Shown here piece after piece: positions 44,301-49,424 of a DNA stretch of 64,000 bases (positions within the stretch are counted from its first letter, which is position 1; every line of letters begins with the position of its first letter). The notes under the pieces were generated by a model. It was not told the DNA's origin. It saw nothing but the letters and a program-made list of their open reading frames with translations, and ran no database searches. Source of the DNA: Augochlora pura (taxonomy: Eukaryota > Arthropoda > Insecta > Hymenoptera > Halictidae); NCBI RefSeq assembly GCF_028453695.1, contig NC_135775.1, positions 19,812,545-19,876,544 of the forward strand, read 5' to 3'. The translations under genes and the position numbers were made by a program.

Positions 44301-47300
44301 TCAGTATTTCCGAAACAAGAACGACAATTGTCCAAGATGCATCCAAGTGCAAGGACGTGTACATTCAGCCAGAAAATAGGCAACAGTAGCAGAGTAAAGA
44401 TCACGTGTAAAAATACTTAAGAGTTAATGGCATTCATTAGGAAATATCTCCATGTACATATATATTACTGGCTTGAGATTAATGACTATGTATATTGTGA
44501 GAAATATAATTATATTTTATTACAAGAATATTTTCCATTTCAGACACTCTCTTTCCGCCATCCTGTAATTATTATCATTCATTACGGTTAATTAACGGTG
44601 CTACTTCGTCTCGGCTATATCACGCCGTATTTATTTGATGAAAAATTAACACATATTGTACATCGCTTGAACAAGCATAATCAGTATTTATTTTCTATGC
44701 ATCGAGAGCTGTCGCGTGCTCCAAGAAATAAAAAGCACAGATTCGTTTATATCGATGAAAGAAATTTCTTAATAATAGTAAAAATTGATGAGTTGTTCTT
44801 TTTTTTTGTAAAACACCGTGTAGAGCAACAATTCTTCAGCTTGCGCAAATCATTTTGATCGGAGACAACGCAAAGTGCATCAATAAGCAGCGTATGAAAA
44901 AAAAGACATACAAGTTTCTGATTCTGTTAAGAGACGAATGAATATTGTGGGAGAGGCTACGAACAATCCACTAGATCAAAAATTACGCTACAAGCGATAA
45001 TGGCACGCAGTTCGAAAATAAACTTGTACAAACGTCGATTATTTAGTATATCGATTATAAATATATATGTCCCGAAGATTATAATGATAGGAAATAACGA
45101 TTGTGTTTAATTGTTAAATATGATACTAGTAAACGCTATTAATCTTTGGTGTAAACACAAACCACCGTCGCCGCTTTTTAACTGCGTAATTATACATCTA
45201 AATTAATTAGGAACATCCCCGGCTGTATATAAACCATGCGAAAATATTTCTCGTGCTCGATATAAATCCTTACAAATTAACCACGTCCGTACATTGATTG
45301 GAAAAAAAACAAAACACCTACTTCTAGTTGCTGCCATCGTATCAAATACTGATTACCAAAATCATTGACAAATTGGATTCATCGCGACACGGTCGCCTTG
45401 TATTTCACGATCGCAAATCCCATTCGTATTTCTCGATCAGAAATCCCATCTCGTGTTCTCCTATCGGTTTGTGTTAAACGATAAAAACCTCGCCGTCAAG
45501 GCTGAAACATTTCCATGGAACATTTGCATCAATTCAACTTATCGCGAGGAACGAGCAATCTTGTTTCTTTTCTTACGCAATGGCACCCAACGAAGCCACA
45601 GAGATAACTGCATATCTCATTCCTTCGTGAATAATTTCGATCGATTGAAAATAGTGTTTTCTAAACATCTCTTGTTTTCGTTTATTCTTTATCTACTCGC
45701 TATCGCAATAAATAGACTGCGGACTTTTATGCATTCGCAGCACTTGTGAGTAAAACATTGTGCAAGTCGATGGTAGATGATAGTCTCTCAAAATGATGGA
45801 AATACTTCGACGGTCAACTGACGAAATACTTTGATAGTTAACTGACGAAATACTTCGACAGTCAATTGACAAAATACTTCCTTCGTAAACCGATTAAAAA
45901 CTTTTGCACAAATCTAAGACAAGAATATGCATCAGCAACGAATAAATAATACTCTGTTCCCAAATCAAGCATCGGTTGTATTCTAATCGTCGATATTCTT
46001 TGAAATGTTTTTCGACTGAAATTTTATTCGAAACAATACTTTATTCAAAGAATGTATTCGAGATATCTCTCGAATAAGATTTCCATCAAAAAATATACTT
46101 ACTCGAATGAAATCTTACTCGACGAATTCGTTCGAAATATTTCTCGAATAAAACCATGTTATTCGAATACAATTTTATATCTAAATATTATCAAAACTTG
46201 TCGTGATGTGATTCGAATAATGCCCAGCTCTGATTAAGATAATTTTACGGAATTTCATCAAAGAACCAGCACGTACGAAAATCGACACCGTAGTCGCCAA
46301 ATCTGTAGTCTGATCAAAAAATGCATCCTTAAGGCACGATTTTCAAGAACACCCTCTACCAACCAGATATTCATAGAAAACTCAGTAATTGACTTTGACA
46401 TCGGCATTATTAGTCTTCGAGATCGCTCTCATGCCGCATTTCTCCTCAACCTGATATTCCCGCTTCGATTGCTCGTTCCCTGCTAATATCCCGTCGTTCC
46501 CGAGCACCGTCAATTGCCCGGGTGCCTTATAAGAGTACGTGTCATCGAAATTCTGCGTGGAGCTGAAAATAGATCCGCGACTGATCTCGTTATCATAGTA
46601 CGCGACATCGCGCGCGTTCTGCGGCTCGTTCGTCTGATAATAGACCCCATTGTACAGCTCCGGGTACCCACGATTCTCGAACACCTGATTAGGCACAGAA
46701 TACGGGTAAGCCCAGTGCACGTCCGAATCAACCACATTGTCGAACGCCTGGGAAAAATGATCGCGACTCGGTTCCTGCTGATAGAGAGACGGCCTGGCAT
46801 CGTAACCGTTGCACTGGCCGGGAATCTCGCTGGCCAGGTGACCGGAAATCACCGGGTCGTTCTGCTCCGGGCCGGCGACAGTGTAATTCTGGTAATAGTT
46901 ACCGTACGGGGCGTGATTCGCCAACGGATATTGATTAGGATGGACCAGTGCATGACCGGCGGGGACATTGACCATACCGCTGGCATCGTTAGCTAGGATA
47001 ATCTGCCGCTGGTTTCCGTTCGACATGAGCAGAACTCGCGAGACATTCGACGTTAAATTGTCCGCCGTGTTCCAATTCGGATTTCTGGTTTCCGGTACCG
47101 GCTTCTTGTTGCGCGACAGACACTGACAGTTGTTGGCGTAATTCTTCACGAAACTGGTATCCGGCGGATTGTCGCCTATCTGCCGGCGAATGGCAGCTTC
47201 GTCGGCGTATTTTTGAGCTCCGTTCAGCTTCATAGGACCCCTTCGTTTTCTGAGGAAGGAGTTGATTGATGGGAAGATCCTGCTCGACTGATTTTGAAAA

Positions 47301-48660
47301 CCGTTTTTCATCATGTTCTCGTACTGCAGATACTGGTCCAACGCGGTCTTCAAGTTACCGTTCACGTCCAACAGCTTCGCGTTTTTCTTCGTTCTGTTCC
47401 AGTGTCCTATTTGGAAGCCGTTCTGCCAAGCCAGGTAGTCCGATTGGCATTGTTCCAGCGTGCAGGGGTTCGGGAAATAATCCAGGGTCTTCGACGCGAT
47501 TTGCGGAGCTGGTTTCAGGGGCCTGGTCGGCGTTGATAGCTTGTTCGTGGCTGACGACTTTTTCGGTTTCGATGACACCAGGAACGCCTTCGTTATTTTG
47601 ACGTTGCCGGCCTCGTCGCAAGTGCCGCATTCTTCCAACTATAACTCGCGAAAGATTTGCTTTGATAGCGCATTTTGTTTCGTTTCGATGACCGACGGAG
47701 GGATGCTTCGTGTTCGCGTGCATGGAGGATTCTCTTCGCGGTTTTGTCGCGCTAGCTGTTTTTCGTATGCGAGATAAACTTGTCAATAACGTGAAACTGT
47801 TGGCGCAATTGTGTCATGATTTTTGTTTGTAAAAGTGCGGAAATCTATTTTGTAGATCGTATTCAGCGCGATTCGTGGACAAATGTGATTTGTACAAGAA
47901 TTATTTGGTCAGATACGAAGCAGTAAAAATATTTAAAGAATTTGAAAATACATCATTTTTAACTTATTAAAATTGTTAAGAAACGAAATTAATGTCTATG
48001 TAGTTCCTTTCTTTTTTTAAAGTAGTGCGGACAATTTTTATTTCGTATAAAAATCTAAATAATTACGATATTACTTAATTATATTGAAAACAATCGAACA
48101 CGAAATTCTATTTAAATATCAACACAATACTGTTTCCTATTAACAAGATGGTATTGTCACGTGAATAATCTATTTTATAATTTATAGATAAAAATAACCT
48201 CAGTTTAAACACTCTTGTTTTCACAATTAAACAAAATGAAAACGAAGTTGAATACACTGACTTCTTGTAAAATTAAAGTGCACTCCTCAATCTTCAGCAA
48301 AACATTTAATTATTATTTTTATTAAATAGACGTAATCCTGCTCCAAACAAAATTCAATGTACTAATTTCCAGCAAAGTGGTAAACAAATATCTGAAATCT
48401 TTAAGAAAAAACAGTATCGAAAGTTCGCTTATTTTTCGCTCTAGTTTCATGTAAGTTGGTTACGATAATCCATTCAAGTATCGTGCGATAAACAATTTAC
48501 GAACCATCTCTGCCTTCGCCAAGAAGATCCATAGTCTCCGCCACGTGCTAAACTTGTATTGATCACTGAAGTTGTATCGCATTTCCTTCGAGACATATCT
48601 AGTCGCCAAAGGACTACGATAATCACTGTACACACCGTTTTCTACCATAGCGACGCTCAT
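5369..48660 (-). CDS. ADSL: Adenylosuccinate lyase, complete gene with a 39-kb first intron
   Basis: The enzyme works twice in purine synthesis: it splits SAICAR to AICAR plus fumarate, and adenylosuccinate to AMP plus fumarate, as a cytosolic homotetramer. Coding exons in transcript order are 48660-48505, 9235-9032, 8717-8435, 7952-7801, 6761-6363 and 5632-5369. Every junction has GT-AG borders and compatible phase. The sum is 1458 nt, or 485 residues, compared with 484 in human. Landmarks are the N-terminal YRSPLATRY block (exon 1), GATSCYVGDNT (exon 2), GFTHLQPAQ with the catalytic His near residue 160, and the superfamily signature loop GSSAMPYKRNP near 289-299 with the catalytic Ser. The C-terminus has LDPSTFVGRA and EEEVYPVL. 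Exon 1 ends in phase 0 after AKAEM and exon 2 starts with ELGLAIT, matching the family without a gap. Intron 1 holds at least nine other genes. Confidence 0.93.
6812..6965. mobile_element. Degenerate TTAA-type MITE, shortened copy
   Basis: It starts GTTACCCTTTGCCCTCGAA and ends TTCGAGTGCAAAGGATAA, the same inverted ends as the elements at 26069, 42649 and 52162. The core is shorter, and one border is TTAC instead of TTAA. It lies in ADSL intron 4. Confidence 0.5.
9236..10218. other. Start of ADSL intron 1, no gene seen
   Basis: AT-rich DNA between ADSL exon 2 and the snakeskin start codon. It holds a short tandem repeat (about 9325-9400) and, from about 9960, a less AT-rich stretch that probably carries the snakeskin promoter and 5' UTR. 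No coding exon was recognised. Confidence 0.5.
9325..9400 (+). repeat. Imperfect 22-bp tandem repeat, 3-4 copies
   Basis: Units resemble TGATAATGACAATTCATGTG and lie in ADSL intron 1. Confidence 0.6.
10219..12701 (+). CDS. Ssk: Snakeskin, smooth septate junction membrane protein
   Basis: Exons are 10219-10269, 11658-11864, 12400-12519 and 12594-12701, giving 161 residues. The fly protein is about 162. All introns are phase 0 with good GT-AG borders. The four membrane segments are near residues 7-27, 54-76, 88-108 and 127-150. Recognisable blocks are GEFLGVGGTWNLNE after segment 1, DAEIVASGV entering segment 2, AVGGTALHYW at the end of segment 3, and GSLCVIEGA in segment 4. In Drosophila, Ssk is a four-pass protein needed with Mesh and Tsp2A to build smooth septate junctions in midgut and Malpighian tubules. 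The gene lies inside ADSL intron 1 on the opposite strand and is the first of a row of four-pass genes. The name comes from remembered resemblance, not an alignment. Confidence 0.85.
11230..11655 (+). repeat. About 60-bp tandem repeat in Ssk intron 1
   Basis: Roughly seven diverged copies of a unit built on TTTTAGTTACGTTACTCTT followed by an AATGGTTTTAACAATTATT half. The array runs right up to the exon 2 acceptor at 11657. Confidence 0.7.
12020..12110 (+). repeat. About 33-bp tandem repeat
   Basis: Three copies containing ATGAATAATTCATTT followed by TGCATATTT-like sequence, in Ssk intron 2. Confidence 0.6.
13446..14801 (+). CDS. Four-pass membrane protein B of the Ssk cluster
   Basis: Exons 13446-13508, 13576-13728, 14368-14458, 14538-14582 and 14692-14801 sum to 462 nt, or 153 residues. 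Phases are 0, 0, 1 and 1, all with GT-AG borders. The membrane segments are FVLKAIVL..EFLVF (about 14-32), YYFIVLSYLLVVLYGYTW (about 48-66), EILLVIASAIMLAFTMILYI (73-92) and a long FLIFVILTLLAF..LLILAAF segment (about 109-136). The protein ends in a short Gly/Asn-rich tail. There is no tetraspanin CCG motif and no claudin W-GLW-C-C signature. Intron positions 1 and 2 match the other four-pass genes here. An AATAAA overlaps the stop codon (TGAATAAA). No known family was recognised; a junctional or membrane-organising role is inference from the neighbours. Confidence 0.75.
15041..17330 (+). CDS. Four-pass membrane protein C of the Ssk cluster
   Basis: Exons 15041-15103, 15180-15338, 16720-16855 and 17224-17330 give 465 nt, or 154 residues, with intron phases 0, 0 and 1. 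The first exon is 21 codons, exactly as in gene B. The segments are VLKLILSTVCL (TM1, spanning the first intron), WVIYCIDTSTYTIIFVVLGL (TM2), FVFFTLGLILHLVGAIGGI (TM3, beginning at the second intron) and LLLGNFIILFFETLYMV (TM4). A hydrophilic loop with a possible N-glycosylation site (NET) separates TM3 from TM4. The protein starts 239 bp after the end of gene B on the same strand. As in B, an AATAAA overlaps the stop. Intron 2 carries a 32-bp repeat array. The family is not named; the gene model is well supported by phase. Confidence 0.75.
15705..16060 (+). repeat. About 32-bp tandem repeat in gene C intron 2
   Basis: About eleven copies of a unit containing CTTCAATATTATATTGAG followed by a CACTATATTAA half. 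The first six to seven copies are the most regular. The core AATATTATATT is near-palindromic. Confidence 0.8.
17487..19047 (-). CDS. Four-pass membrane protein D of the Ssk cluster (minus strand)
   Basis: Exons in transcript order are 19047-18988, 18908-18774, 18124-18034 and 17539-17487, summing to 339 nt, or 112 residues. Phases are 0, 0 and 1, the same pattern as gene C. The segments are ILRIIEFVLCILALIFY (TM1, interrupted by intron 1), LLWVIAVHGWLFLSLFYVVSY (TM2), EVFALGFYIVVALLTALMDM (TM3) and MPFILAGVLITDLVILVI (TM4). The protein ends KRD. It is the smallest member and the only one in the intron on the minus strand: it converges on gene C and is head to head with gene E, with 208 bp between start codons. 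The last exon is only 17 codons and is the least certain part. No family was recognised. Confidence 0.7.
18395..18685 (+). repeat. About 37-bp AT-rich tandem repeat
   Basis: About seven copies of a unit with AATATATTAATAAAAT and ATAAATATATATTACGTA parts, in gene D intron 2. Confidence 0.75.
19048..19255. promoter_or_regulatory. Shared divergent promoter region of genes D and E
   Basis: The 208 bp between the start codons of D (minus) and E (plus) must hold both 5' UTRs, and probably both core promoters if neither gene has an upstream non-coding exon. It is less AT-rich than the surrounding introns. No specific element was identified. Confidence 0.45.
19256..21421 (+). CDS. Four-pass membrane protein E of the Ssk cluster
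   Basis: Exons 19256-19345, 19672-19833, 19931-20054 and 21321-21421 give 477 nt, or 158 residues, with phases 0, 0 and 1. The third intron donor was placed at 20055 (GTAAGC) because only this keeps TM4 in frame; a GT at 20047 breaks it. The segments are TISLAACIIGTILYYI (TM1), FGILVPTFIIGYLVIVSTEI (TM2), VCFNVIGAVASMACGLYEF (TM3) and QFALAVALIVHSVSLAAVVV (TM4), and the C-terminus is short and polar. Intron positions 1 and 2 match its neighbours. Intron 3 is full of imperfect AT repeats, and a MITE begins 56 bp past the stop. The function is unknown. Confidence 0.75.
20160..20720 (+). repeat. Irregular repeats of TACATTATAATTCAATT type
   Basis: Many short, diverged copies of ACATTATAATTCAATTAA and its reverse complement fill gene E intron 3. 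They have no fixed period. Confidence 0.5.
21477..21737. mobile_element. TTAA-bordered MITE, family 2
   Basis: The left end reads TTAACCCCTTGCCGTGCC and the right end GTACGGCAAGGGGTTAA, an inverted repeat beginning CCCCTTGCCGT inside TTAA borders. The element is about 261 bp and codes for nothing. TTAA borders and CCC-starting ends are the hallmark of piggyBac-type elements. A relative lies at 39132-39327. Confidence 0.7.
21738..24049. other. ADSL intron 1, no gene recognised
   Basis: AT-rich DNA with scattered moderately GC-rich patches (about 21850-22080, 22690-22870 and 23220-23600). Open frames here lack plausible splice partners or membrane segments. One minus-strand frame at 23405-23220 ends in a short hydrophobic stretch but could not be joined to anything. 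Confidence 0.4.
23755..24040 (+). repeat. AT-rich tandem duplication with TAAATAAA motifs
   Basis: Two roughly 110-bp copies contain AACTGTAGGTA and TATAAATAAATGACAAATACC, followed by (TA)-rich decay. Confidence 0.55.
24050..24600. other. CpG-rich island, no supported gene
   Basis: The base composition changes abruptly to GC- and CpG-rich inside AT-rich intron. Open frames occur on both strands (for example 24064-24402 plus), but none shows a domain, membrane segment or matching splice sites. It may be a conserved regulatory block or a non-coding exon. Confidence 0.35.
24601..25369. other. AT-rich spacer, nothing recognised
   Basis: Low-complexity AT-rich DNA without a coding signal or clear repeat structure. 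Confidence 0.4.
25370..25913 (+). other. CpG-rich block, probable non-coding first exon of gene F
   Basis: A GC- and CpG-rich stretch, open by chance in all three plus frames, ends in a strong donor at 25914 (CCACAG then GTACGTG). It lies 1.6 kb upstream of the gene F start codon and has no convincing protein. A promoter plus 5' UTR exon spliced to the region before 27550 is the simplest reading. Confidence 0.4.
26069..26316. mobile_element. TTAA-bordered MITE, family 1, copy 1
   Basis: The element is 248 bp with TTAA at both borders. The left end CCCTTTGCACTCGAA is mirrored by the right end GCGAGTGCAAAAAG. The interior shares TTTTATGCATGTGAAATT, TTCATAATATAAAAATTATTTT and CTCAGAGTTACCA with the copies at 42649 and 52162. 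It is non-coding and lies upstream of gene F. Confidence 0.75.
27550..33221 (+). CDS. Four-pass membrane protein F of the Ssk cluster
   Basis: Exons 27550-27639, 28461-28646 and 32991-33221 give 507 nt, or 168 residues, with both introns phase 0. The second intron is 4.3 kb. The start chosen is the first ATG in frame (MADEGQQEQ); it gives a hydrophilic N-terminus of about 24 residues before IMKIVEV. The segments are IVEVILSVFAIGLIV (TM1), AAIIYISIASYLIINTLFIICHFL (TM2), LILFTSLGALLHIVAGSVIVY (TM3) and FISGAVFTFVNAVVFVVDVILTV (TM4). A polar YQSNNEFYPSKQY loop joins TM3 and TM4. Unlike B to E, TM3 and TM4 share one exon, as in gene K. A (CT)-TTTATT repeat fills the start of intron 1. The function is unknown. 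Confidence 0.75.
27783..27905 (+). repeat. 22-bp tandem repeat
   Basis: About five near-identical copies of TCTCTAAGAAGATTTATTTA plus CT, in gene F intron 1, with degraded copies on either side. Confidence 0.8.
29990..30160 (+). repeat. About 31-bp AT-rich tandem repeat
   Basis: Five or six imperfect copies of a unit with TTTCTATTAAAAATTCATTA, in gene F intron 2. Confidence 0.6.
33222..35556. other. Gene F 3' flank and gene G upstream region
   Basis: No coding exon was recognised. An (AT)n run lies at 34085-34106. Moderately GC-rich sequence at about 35340-35560 probably carries the gene G promoter and 5' UTR. Confidence 0.4.
34085..34106 (+). repeat. (AT)n microsatellite
   Basis: About eleven AT dinucleotides in a pure run. 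Confidence 0.9.
35557..39664 (+). CDS. Four-pass membrane protein G with cysteine-rich tail
   Basis: Exons 35670-35782, 35902-36072, 36149-36306, 36368-36458, 38549-38745 and 39481-39664 are phase-consistent. A tiny first exon 35557-35569 (MSKEG) is tentative because its donor, GTCGAC, is weak. The total is 308 residues if it is right. The membrane segments are LRIFQFLVVLLIFVFVIYAV (TM1, entered at the usual intron), VTCILLVVLSGAYVFSLAVEL (TM2), IFVLSFMGAIQFGISGLFLVL (TM3, at the second intron) and YILVTLCLCLLAFVLFLIEVI (TM4). A cytosolic-type tail follows: CFCKRC, CELCH, CAPCSPCAPCP and CCPGC clusters, then a Gln-rich and Lys-rich end. The cysteines could bind metal or carry lipids. A second 3' end is possible at 37454-37681. 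No known family was recognised. Confidence 0.65.
37454..37681 (+). CDS. Alternative last exon of gene G
   Basis: This frame of 75 codons plus stop lies in the 2.1-kb intron between gene G exons. It follows an acceptor (TTTTTGCCATCTAG) in phase 0, exactly the phase left by the exon ending at 36458. It is much richer in G and C than the surrounding intron. The product begins QGKLDLMTSVSDVR and is hydrophilic, basic and Ser-rich. Using it would replace the cysteine-rich tail, giving a 257-residue isoform that keeps the four membrane segments. It could instead be an unrelated small exon; the phase match is seen, the isoform is inferred. Confidence 0.45.
   Translation, partial: QGKLDLMTSVSDVRISPGGEEGIPEHCYRKLGQPRRRQYVDRPSSARFASDVEFAKCQTDSPAMTHIQSQASSTN
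39132..39327. mobile_element. MITE, family 2, diverged copy
   Basis: The ends CTCCTTGCTGTAC and ATACAGCAAGGGATTAA are inverted and resemble the element at 21477. Interior blocks such as AATTTGATTCC..TTAAAGG and AAATCTCCA..ACAAGTC-like sequence are shared. It lies in the last intron of gene G. Confidence 0.55.
40021..44379 (+). CDS. Protein H: acidic domain plus four CxxC knuckles
   Basis: Eight exons join in phase to 400 residues: 40021-40133, 41040-41642, 43044-43118, 43203-43281, 43377-43445, 43819-43917, 44144-44233 and 44305-44379. Residues about 39-240 (exon 2) are hydrophilic and strongly acidic, with a MINLLQELEEGK helix near the middle. The C-terminal 110 residues are spread over four short exons, each contributing one cysteine pair: CPAC, CDYC, CAQC and CPRC. 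That spacing suits two zinc sites of a zinc-ribbon or treble-clef type. Tyr-rich YYYSVYRDKRGRLY lies between the first two pairs. The gene starts 356 bp after gene G on the same strand, inside ADSL intron 1. I do not recognise the family. Zinc binding is inference from the paired cysteines. Confidence 0.75.
40359..40608. mobile_element. Foldback element with long inverted arms
   Basis: Two arms of about 115 nt face each other. The left arm runs from AAGCAACTTTTTCC through GACCAATGAGAGG to GGCGGTCGAGTCAA. The right arm reads TTGACTCGACCGCC, CCTCTGATTGGTC and GAAAAAAGTTGCTT. The transcript would form a long hairpin. There is no coding capacity; it lies in gene H intron 1. Confidence 0.7.
42649..42896. 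mobile_element. TTAA-bordered MITE, family 1, copy 2
   Basis: The best-preserved copy. TTAACCCTTTGCACTCGAA on the left mirrors TTCGAGTGCAAGGGGTTAA on the right. It is 248 bp, the same length as the copy at 26069, and non-coding. It lies in gene H intron 2. Confidence 0.8.
44380..46381. other. Spacer between converging genes H and I
   Basis: AT-rich DNA with no supported gene. It contains a 24-bp tandem repeat at about 45796-45890 and irregular TTCGAATAAAAT-type repeats from about 46020 to 46220. Confidence 0.45.
45796..45890 (+). repeat. 24-bp tandem repeat, four copies
   Basis: The unit is close to GAAATACTTCGACAGTCAACT followed by GAC, with a few substitutions between copies. Confidence 0.75.
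46382..47638 (-). CDS. Orphan protein I, large last exon
   Basis: One open exon codes for 418 residues ending in a TGA. The frame is closed by a TAG just upstream, and that TAG is itself a plausible splice acceptor (GCGAGTTATAG before TTGGAAGAATG). The first codon is TTG and the first in-frame ATG is about 110 codons in, so an upstream exon is expected but was not found. The N-terminal part has CGTC near its start, PNPCTLEQCQSDYLAWQNGF, and a basic SFLRKRRGP patch. The middle and C-terminal parts are low complexity, rich in Asn, Tyr, Gln and Pro. There are no membrane segments and no known domain. The base composition is GC-rich, supporting real coding. The gene lies in ADSL intron 1, on the same strand as ADSL. 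Confidence 0.7.
   Translation of the reverse strand: MEECGTCDEAGNVKITKAFLVSSKPKKSSATNKLSTPTRPLKPAPQIASKTLDYFPNPCTLEQCQSDYLAWQNGFQIGHWNRTKKNAKLLDVNGNLKTALDQYLQYENMMKNGFQNQSSRIFPSINSFLRKRRGPMKLNGAQKYADEAAIRRQIGDNPPDTSFVKNYANNCQCLSRNKKPVPETRNPNWNTADNLTSNVSRVLLMSNGNQRQIILANDASGMVNVPAGHALVHPNQYPLANHAPYGNYYQNYTVAGPEQNDPVISGHLASEIPGQCNGYDARPSLYQQEPSRDHFSQAFDNVVDSDVHWAYPYSVPNQVFENRGYPELYNGVYYQTNEPQNARDVAYYDNEISRGSIFSSTQNFDDTYSYKAPGQLTVLGNDGILAGNEQSKREYQVEEKCGMRAISKTNNADVKVNY
47787..48504. other. Start of ADSL intron 1
   Basis: AT-rich DNA between gene I and ADSL exon 1. The missing first exon of gene I should be here or further upstream. No candidate with a good donor in the right phase was found. 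Confidence 0.4.
48505..48660 (-). CDS. ADSL: ADSL first coding exon
   Basis: Encodes the N-terminal 52 residues of adenylosuccinate lyase. The YRSPLATRYVSKEM block, SDQYKFSTWRRLWIFLAKAE and the closing M align with the conserved ADSL N-terminus. The donor is GTTCGT at 48504, in phase 0, matching exon 2 at 9235. The start is the upstream ATG at 48660; a second ATG four codons later (MVENG) is also possible. It is listed separately because it is 39 kb from the rest of the gene (see the ADSL entry). Confidence 0.9.
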
Positions 48661-49424
48661 TTTAATTAATTTTCGATCGAATCTAGTTAACCGCAGTATT
48701 TTTCAAATGAATTACACGAGCAACACGAGAGAACGAGGAACCACGCGATCAGCTGATCGACCCGACACATCTGCCGCTGCGCAATATCTCTAATAAACGC
48801 CGACAACCGTCGCGCTATCTACCGACGGACCTCTGAACTTCCCGGTTCAAACCACGTCATCATTTTGATTGAATGAAATTAGATTTTTCACGTAATTTTT
48901 ATACCCAAAGAAAAAATACTGGAGCAAACTGTGCAACATTATATCAAGAGTGTAATTGGGAATTCCATAAATATATTACTGCATACGGTTCAAAGTAAAA
49001 AATGTGTGTAACTATATTTTTATAAATTCACGCTTGGTTTGCATTGTCACAATATTCTTATATTTTATTAAAACAATTTTTGTAATTTTCTATTGCATTC
49101 TGGAAGGCAAAGTAAGACTGACAAAAATTTAGTTTTAAATTTTTAACAGTTTCTGTATTTCTAGGATTGAATTTAGTTTTCTAAAATTTTGTATTTTTGT
49201 TGTCTTAATCTTTTGTTTAATTTTGAAACATTAAGACAAAATAAGAAACATAAAATGAAATAAATATATATATACGAAGAATTTTGTGATATTTATCATT
49301 ATTTTATCCAGCCATGAAAGATTACTATCAAACTAGCAGAATTTTCAGTTTTTAAAAATTTAATATCAATATTTTTTTATTTAATTTATATACCTGAATT
49401 TTCAAATTCTTTATAAAATTGTAC

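Noticed and set aside
46514..46996. 160-codon plus frame opposite gene I
   Set aside because: It is the antisense shadow of the orphan exon; the minus frame is longer and has a sensible end and acceptor.
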